64,000 bases of DNA, from positions 1 to 64,000 of the forward strand of contig CAZUDV010000016.1 of the NCBI GenBank assembly GCA_964619555.1. The letters are read 5' to 3'. Source of the DNA: JAGOPY01 sp964619555 (GTDB lineage: Bacteria; Bacteroidota; Bacteroidia; Bacteroidales; JAGOPY01). Below the pieces are notes generated by a model, which saw only the letters and a program-made list of their open reading frames with translations, was not told the origin of the DNA and did no database searches. Shown here piece after piece: positions 60,578 through 64,000 of the stretch. A program made the position numbers and the translations under genes. The first letter of the stretch is position 1; the number at the start of each line of letters is the position of its first letter.

Positions 60578-62548
60578 TTGAAAAATTTACTGATCACCGG
60601 CCTGTTAATCCTGTCATTCCTTTCCGCCAGTCAGATTTCCTGTAATAAGGACGATGACAAACCCGGCACGCTGCAACTGATGTCTATAAAAGCCGGAAGC
60701 ATAAACTTCGACCTGGCAGGCATTACAGAGGGCGTTTCTTCGGACCAGCCCATCGATATTACGTTTAATTCAGCGGTTGATACCAGCAGCGCGAAAAACA
60801 ACATAATGCTGCTGTTGAATCAAAGTACCGTCAGTTGTAAATACTCTTTTGCCAATAATATGAAAAGCGTCACGCTGACACCTGATGAAGTACTTGCCGC
60901 ATCCTACACTTATTCGATTAAAATAAACGGTGAGCTTAAAGGGGCGAAAGGCGAAACATACCCCGGGGCAGAGATCAAATTCAAAGCGGCCCAGGGCGAA
61001 CTTGAACTGGAAAGCATATTTCTGAACGGGGCTAATTTCGATATCCCGGCCACCCCCAAAGAAATCCCGACCGATGACATTACATTCGAGCTGAAATTTT
61101 CCCTGCCGCTCGATCCCCAGGATTATCAGAGTTATATTTATCTTTCCAATCAGCCCCAGTTATCCTATTCCCTTTCAGAGGATCAGAAACAGGTAACGGT
61201 TACCGTGGCGGAAAATCTCACCAGCTACACCCGTTATGCCCTGACAGTTTCGGATGATCTTAAAGCACAAAACGGTTTCCCTTGCAAAGGCTTTTACAAA
61301 TCCTTCTATACCGGTCTGGACAGCACCTACCAGTTCCCGGTCATTTCCGATGAAGAATTGCTGGAACTTGTCCAGAAACAGACTTTCAAATACTTCTACG
61401 ACTTTGCCGAGCCTAATTCCGGCCTGTCGAGGGAACGGAACACCTCCGGCGAACTGGTCACATCGGGTGGTTCGGGATTCGGGGTCATGGCACTGATCGT
61501 CGGGATGGAGCGGAATTTCATCACCAGGCAGCAGGGGCTTGCCCACCTCGGAAAGATGCTGGATTTCCTGGAAACCTGCGACCGGTATCATGGTGCCTGG
61601 GCGCACTGGATCAACGGGGTTACGGGGCAAACCATACCTTTTTCACAGGAGGATGACGGGGCAGACCTGGTGGAGACCAGTTATATGATCCAGGGGTTGA
61701 TGACCATGAGGCAATATCTTGATCCGGGAAATCCGGAGGAGCAGGTTTTGATCGGCCGTATCAACGGACTTATCGATGCCGTGGAATGGGACTGGTTTAC
61801 CCGGGGCGGGCAAAACGTCCTTTACTGGCACTGGTCACCGAATTACAACTGGGCGATGAACATGAAGATCCAGGGGTACAATGAAACGCTCATCGTTTAC
61901 ATCATGGCGGCATCCTCCACTACCCACACGATACCGGCGGCAGCCTATCACCAGGGTTACGCAAAAAACGGAGCCATCATCAACGGCAATTATTACTACG
62001 GGTACCGGTTGCCTTTGGGATGGGAATACGGCGGTCCGCTGTTCTTCACCCATTATTCCCACCTTGGGCTGGATCCGAGGAATCTGCAGGATCAATACGC
62101 CAATTATTGGGAACAGGGCCGGAACATGTCGCTGATCAACTGGGCCTATTGTGCCGACAATCCGAAGGAATACATGGGCTATAGCGAAGCCTGCTGGGGG
62201 CTGACGGCCAGCGACAATCCATCCGGTTACAATGCCCATTCCCCCACCAACGATCTGGGCACCATCACACCCAGTGCGGCGGTTTCGGCATTGCCTTATA
62301 CCCCGGAGCAATCGATGGCTGCTATCCGGCATTTCTATTACCTGCTGGGGGATAAACTATGGGGACCCTACGGTTTCTATGATGCCTTCGACATTTCCGA
62401 AAACTGGTGGGCAACTTCCTACCTGGCAATCGACCAGGGTCCGATCATCTGCATGATTGAGAATTACCGGACAGGTTTGCTGTGGGACCTGTTCATGTCG
62501 GCTCCAGAAGTTCAGCAGGGGCTGGATAAGCTTGGGTTCACCTATTAA
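60578..62548 (+). CDS. Glycoamylase-like lipoprotein (GH144-type beta-1,2-glucanase)
   Basis: A 656-residue lipoprotein starting with TTG. No ATG precedes the lipidation signal, and the Cys at residue 22 (ASQISC) fits. Two Ig-like (Big) domains (about 35-235) are followed by an (alpha/alpha)6 domain (about 255-650) of the glycoamylase-like family, with WxHW-type and acidic motifs in VLYWHWSPNYNWAMNMKIQGYNETLIVYIMAAS and SFSEACW-like GYSEACWGLTAS regions. The family contains endo-beta-1,2-glucanases (GH144) and related enzymes. It likely acts at the cell surface on cyclic or linear beta-1,2-glucans. No SusCD pair is near. Confidence 0.82.
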   Translation: MKNLLITGLLILSFLSASQISCNKDDDKPGTLQLMSIKAGSINFDLAGITEGVSSDQPIDITFNSAVDTSSAKNNIMLLLNQSTVSCKYSFANNMKSVTLTPDEVLAASYTYSIKINGELKGAKGETYPGAEIKFKAAQGELELESIFLNGANFDIPATPKEIPTDDITFELKFSLPLDPQDYQSYIYLSNQPQLSYSLSEDQKQVTVTVAENLTSYTRYALTVSDDLKAQNGFPCKGFYKSFYTGLDSTYQFPVISDEELLELVQKQTFKYFYDFAEPNSGLSRERNTSGELVTSGGSGFGVMALIVGMERNFITRQQGLAHLGKMLDFLETCDRYHGAWAHWINGVTGQTIPFSQEDDGADLVETSYMIQGLMTMRQYLDPGNPEEQVLIGRINGLIDAVEWDWFTRGGQNVLYWHWSPNYNWAMNMKIQGYNETLIVYIMAASSTTHTIPAAAYHQGYAKNGAIINGNYYYGYRLPLGWEYGGPLFFTHYSHLGLDPRNLQDQYANYWEQGRNMSLINWAYCADNPKEYMGYSEACWGLTASDNPSGYNAHSPTNDLGTITPSAAVSALPYTPEQSMAAIRHFYYLLGDKLWGPYGFYDAFDISENWWATSYLAIDQGPIICMIENYRTGLLWDLFMSAPEVQQGLDKLGFTY

Positions 62549-62861
62549 TTGGGTTTCCTGAACGGTATTTTCTTTAAATCAGTCCTATCAATTTGAAAAT
62601 CAGATTCTCATTTTGAGAAAAAGGGATGACCATGGAGGGTCATATCCGAAATCCCCGAAAATTTTTGCTCCTATTAAAAAGCTTTAAGGGCGCGGATTAG
62701 CGGATCTGTATAGCCCAGGGGCCCGGATTTTGGAACCACCCGGGAATGAACTTTGCATCAACCGGCCTGATTCTCGATCCTGAAAGAGATTGAATCCATT
62801 TAATCTGTCCTGTAAGGCAGGGATCAAGAGGTTCAGAAATATTAACTAAAATCAAACACAA
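62549..62861. other. 313-bp gap with small hairpins, no gene seen
   Basis: TTCTCA-ttt-TGAGAA (62605-62619) may help terminate the glucanase transcript. ATGACC-N6-GGTCAT (62626-62643) is a second hairpin. No heptamer or decamer array is present, and no ORF or RNA class is recognised. Confidence 0.5.
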
Positions 62862-64000
62862 ATGAAAAAAAGGATTTACTTATTGATGCTGGCTGCGCTT
62901 GGCATCATGACAGTTTATTCGCAAACGAGCGAAAAGAAATGGAATATCGGCGTTTACGGCGGCAAATCAGAGTATAACGGCGATATTGGCAATGGATTTT
63001 TCAATTATGATGAAGCATTTTATGCTTTCGGCGCGCTATCGGTTTCACATTATCTGAGCCCGAGGTTCAACCTGGGCGTGTATGGCAGTTATGGTGAACA
63101 TGGATTCTGGGTAGATTACGATTATGACAACAACTTCAGGGCGAAGAAGTTGTATGCTGATCTTCAGTTGCAGTTCAAATTCGTGAAAAATGAAAATGCT
63201 TTTTTCAAACCTTATATCTTTACCGGTATAGGATTCAGAAACCTGAGCGACTTTACGGCTAATGATGGCAGCGATTTCGTCATACCGGCCGGTCTGGCGC
63301 TTGATTTTAAAATTTATAAGAATCTCAGCATCCGGTACATTGGCTCCTTCGGTTACACATTCAATGATGAACGGGACTTCGATGAAAGCAGCAAAGGCAA
63401 TGACATGCAGTTGGAACACAGTCTCGGCCTGACCTTCAACCTTGGCAGCTCAAAGGATTCCGACGGAGATGGTGTCATAGACAGAAAGGATATGTGTCCC
63501 GGAACCCCGGAAGGAGCACTGGTGGACGAAACCGGATGTATTCTGGACAGGGATAAGGATGGAATTGCCGATAACCTGGATGATTGCCCGGATCATTTCG
63601 GACTGGCCCAATTCAGGGGTTGTCCCGATTCGGACAATGACGGCATCATTGACAGCAAGGACGAATGTCCTGAAAAAGCGGGTGTTATTGCCTTTAATGG
63701 CTGCCCGGATACCGATGGCGACGGCATAGAGGACAGAAAAGATGTTTGCCCGACCGTTCCCGGCCTGGCCAGCCTGAGTGGTTGCCCCGATACCGACGGG
63801 GATGGGATCACCGATTCACAGGACAAATGTCCCACCGTTGCCGGACCGGTTGAAACGCTGGGTTGTCCTGACAGGGATAAGGACGGTGTAATCGACATTG
63901 AGGACAAGTGTCCCGATGTGCCCGGAATCAAGGAAAACAAAGGATGTCCGGAGATCAGGGAGGAAACGAAGCAGCTTTTTGAAAAAGCGCTTCAGGGAAT
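62862..64000 (+). CDS. OmpA-family protein with thrombospondin type 3 repeats (partial, runs off the window)
   Basis: About 379 residues are visible. A signal peptide (1-20, MTVYSQ) is followed by an eight-stranded OmpA-like barrel (about 25-205; VYGGKSEYNGDIGNG, FTGIGFRNLS, LSIRYIGSFGYTFND). Calcium-binding TSP3 repeats start near residue 207 (DSDGDGVIDRKDMCPGTPEG) and recur as DTDGDGIEDRKDVCPTVPG-type units, about six in all. The OmpA peptidoglycan-binding domain is expected beyond 64000. It probably anchors the outer membrane to the cell wall. Confidence 0.9.
   Translation, partial: MKKRIYLLMLAALGIMTVYSQTSEKKWNIGVYGGKSEYNGDIGNGFFNYDEAFYAFGALSVSHYLSPRFNLGVYGSYGEHGFWVDYDYDNNFRAKKLYADLQLQFKFVKNENAFFKPYIFTGIGFRNLSDFTANDGSDFVIPAGLALDFKIYKNLSIRYIGSFGYTFNDERDFDESSKGNDMQLEHSLGLTFNLGSSKDSDGDGVIDRKDMCPGTPEGALVDETGCILDRDKDGIADNLDDCPDHFGLAQFRGCPDSDNDGIIDSKDECPEKAGVIAFNGCPDTDGDGIEDRKDVCPTVPGLASLSGCPDTDGDGITDSQDKCPTVAGPVETLGCPDRDKDGVIDIEDKCPDVPGIKENKGCPEIREETKQLFEKALQG

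Overview
This window comes from a member of the Bacteroidota, probably an environmental anaerobe or facultative anaerobe. The evidence is type IX secretion/gliding genes (gldD, gldE, porP/sprF, a PorE-like OmpA protein), three proteins with T9SS sorting domains, a SusE/F-like domain, the ssb-gldE-gldD synteny, Bacteroidota-style TAnnTTTG -7 promoter boxes and few Shine-Dalgarno sites. No rRNA, tRNA, CRISPR array, transposase or integrase was seen.

Layout. 1-5145: a respiratory block with a truncated or broken multiheme cytochrome, a cytochrome lipoprotein, a DUF5777-type barrel, a seven-heme membrane cytochrome, a cytochrome b and a NapC-like cytochrome. Together they could pass quinol electrons to the periplasm or cell surface. 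5225-8052: a barrel protein, a PAP2-like membrane protein and rpoN. 8297-11904: asnS, DAHP synthase/chorismate mutase and corA. 12136-18359 (minus): a secreted M14 carboxypeptidase, gldD, gldE, ssb and mutY. 18493-20543 (plus): HU, a tiny basic COX24/mS38-like protein and RNase G. 20544-30133: a four-helix-bundle gene inside inverted repeats, a repeat-rich FISUMP protein, trpS, a long KamA-like radical SAM enzyme, hflX and lnt. 30345-40904 (minus): PorP, a PorE-like OmpA protein with a degenerate protease-like tail, and a 2385-residue surface protein. 41020-50649 (minus): an efflux operon (HlyD adaptor, small protein, three FtsX-type permeases, one ATPase), divergent from a sigma-54 response regulator and kinase at 50831-53567. 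A good -24/-12 sigma-54 promoter precedes the adaptor gene. 54070-64000: secreted enzymes (possible permuted cysteine peptidase, CotH kinase, M28 peptidase, GH144-type glucanase), a second four-helix-bundle element, PhoH and a partial OmpA/TSP3 protein.

The most unusual layer lies between the genes. At more than ten places the intergenic space is filled by tandem 7-bp arrays. The unit differs by locus, and an array usually begins at a stop codon or ends just short of a promoter core. Twice, inverted pairs of arrays enclose a small four-helix-bundle (S23/IVP-like) gene, and each gene has a hairpin just before its start codon with GGATTAAT in the loop. Two further inverted pairs carry no gene. 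This resembles the layout of 23S rRNA intervening sequences but sits between protein genes, so it is the best candidate here for an undescribed element. Separate 10-bp arrays precede rpoN and lnt in the same orientation, and a four-copy 25-bp hairpin repeat follows lnt.
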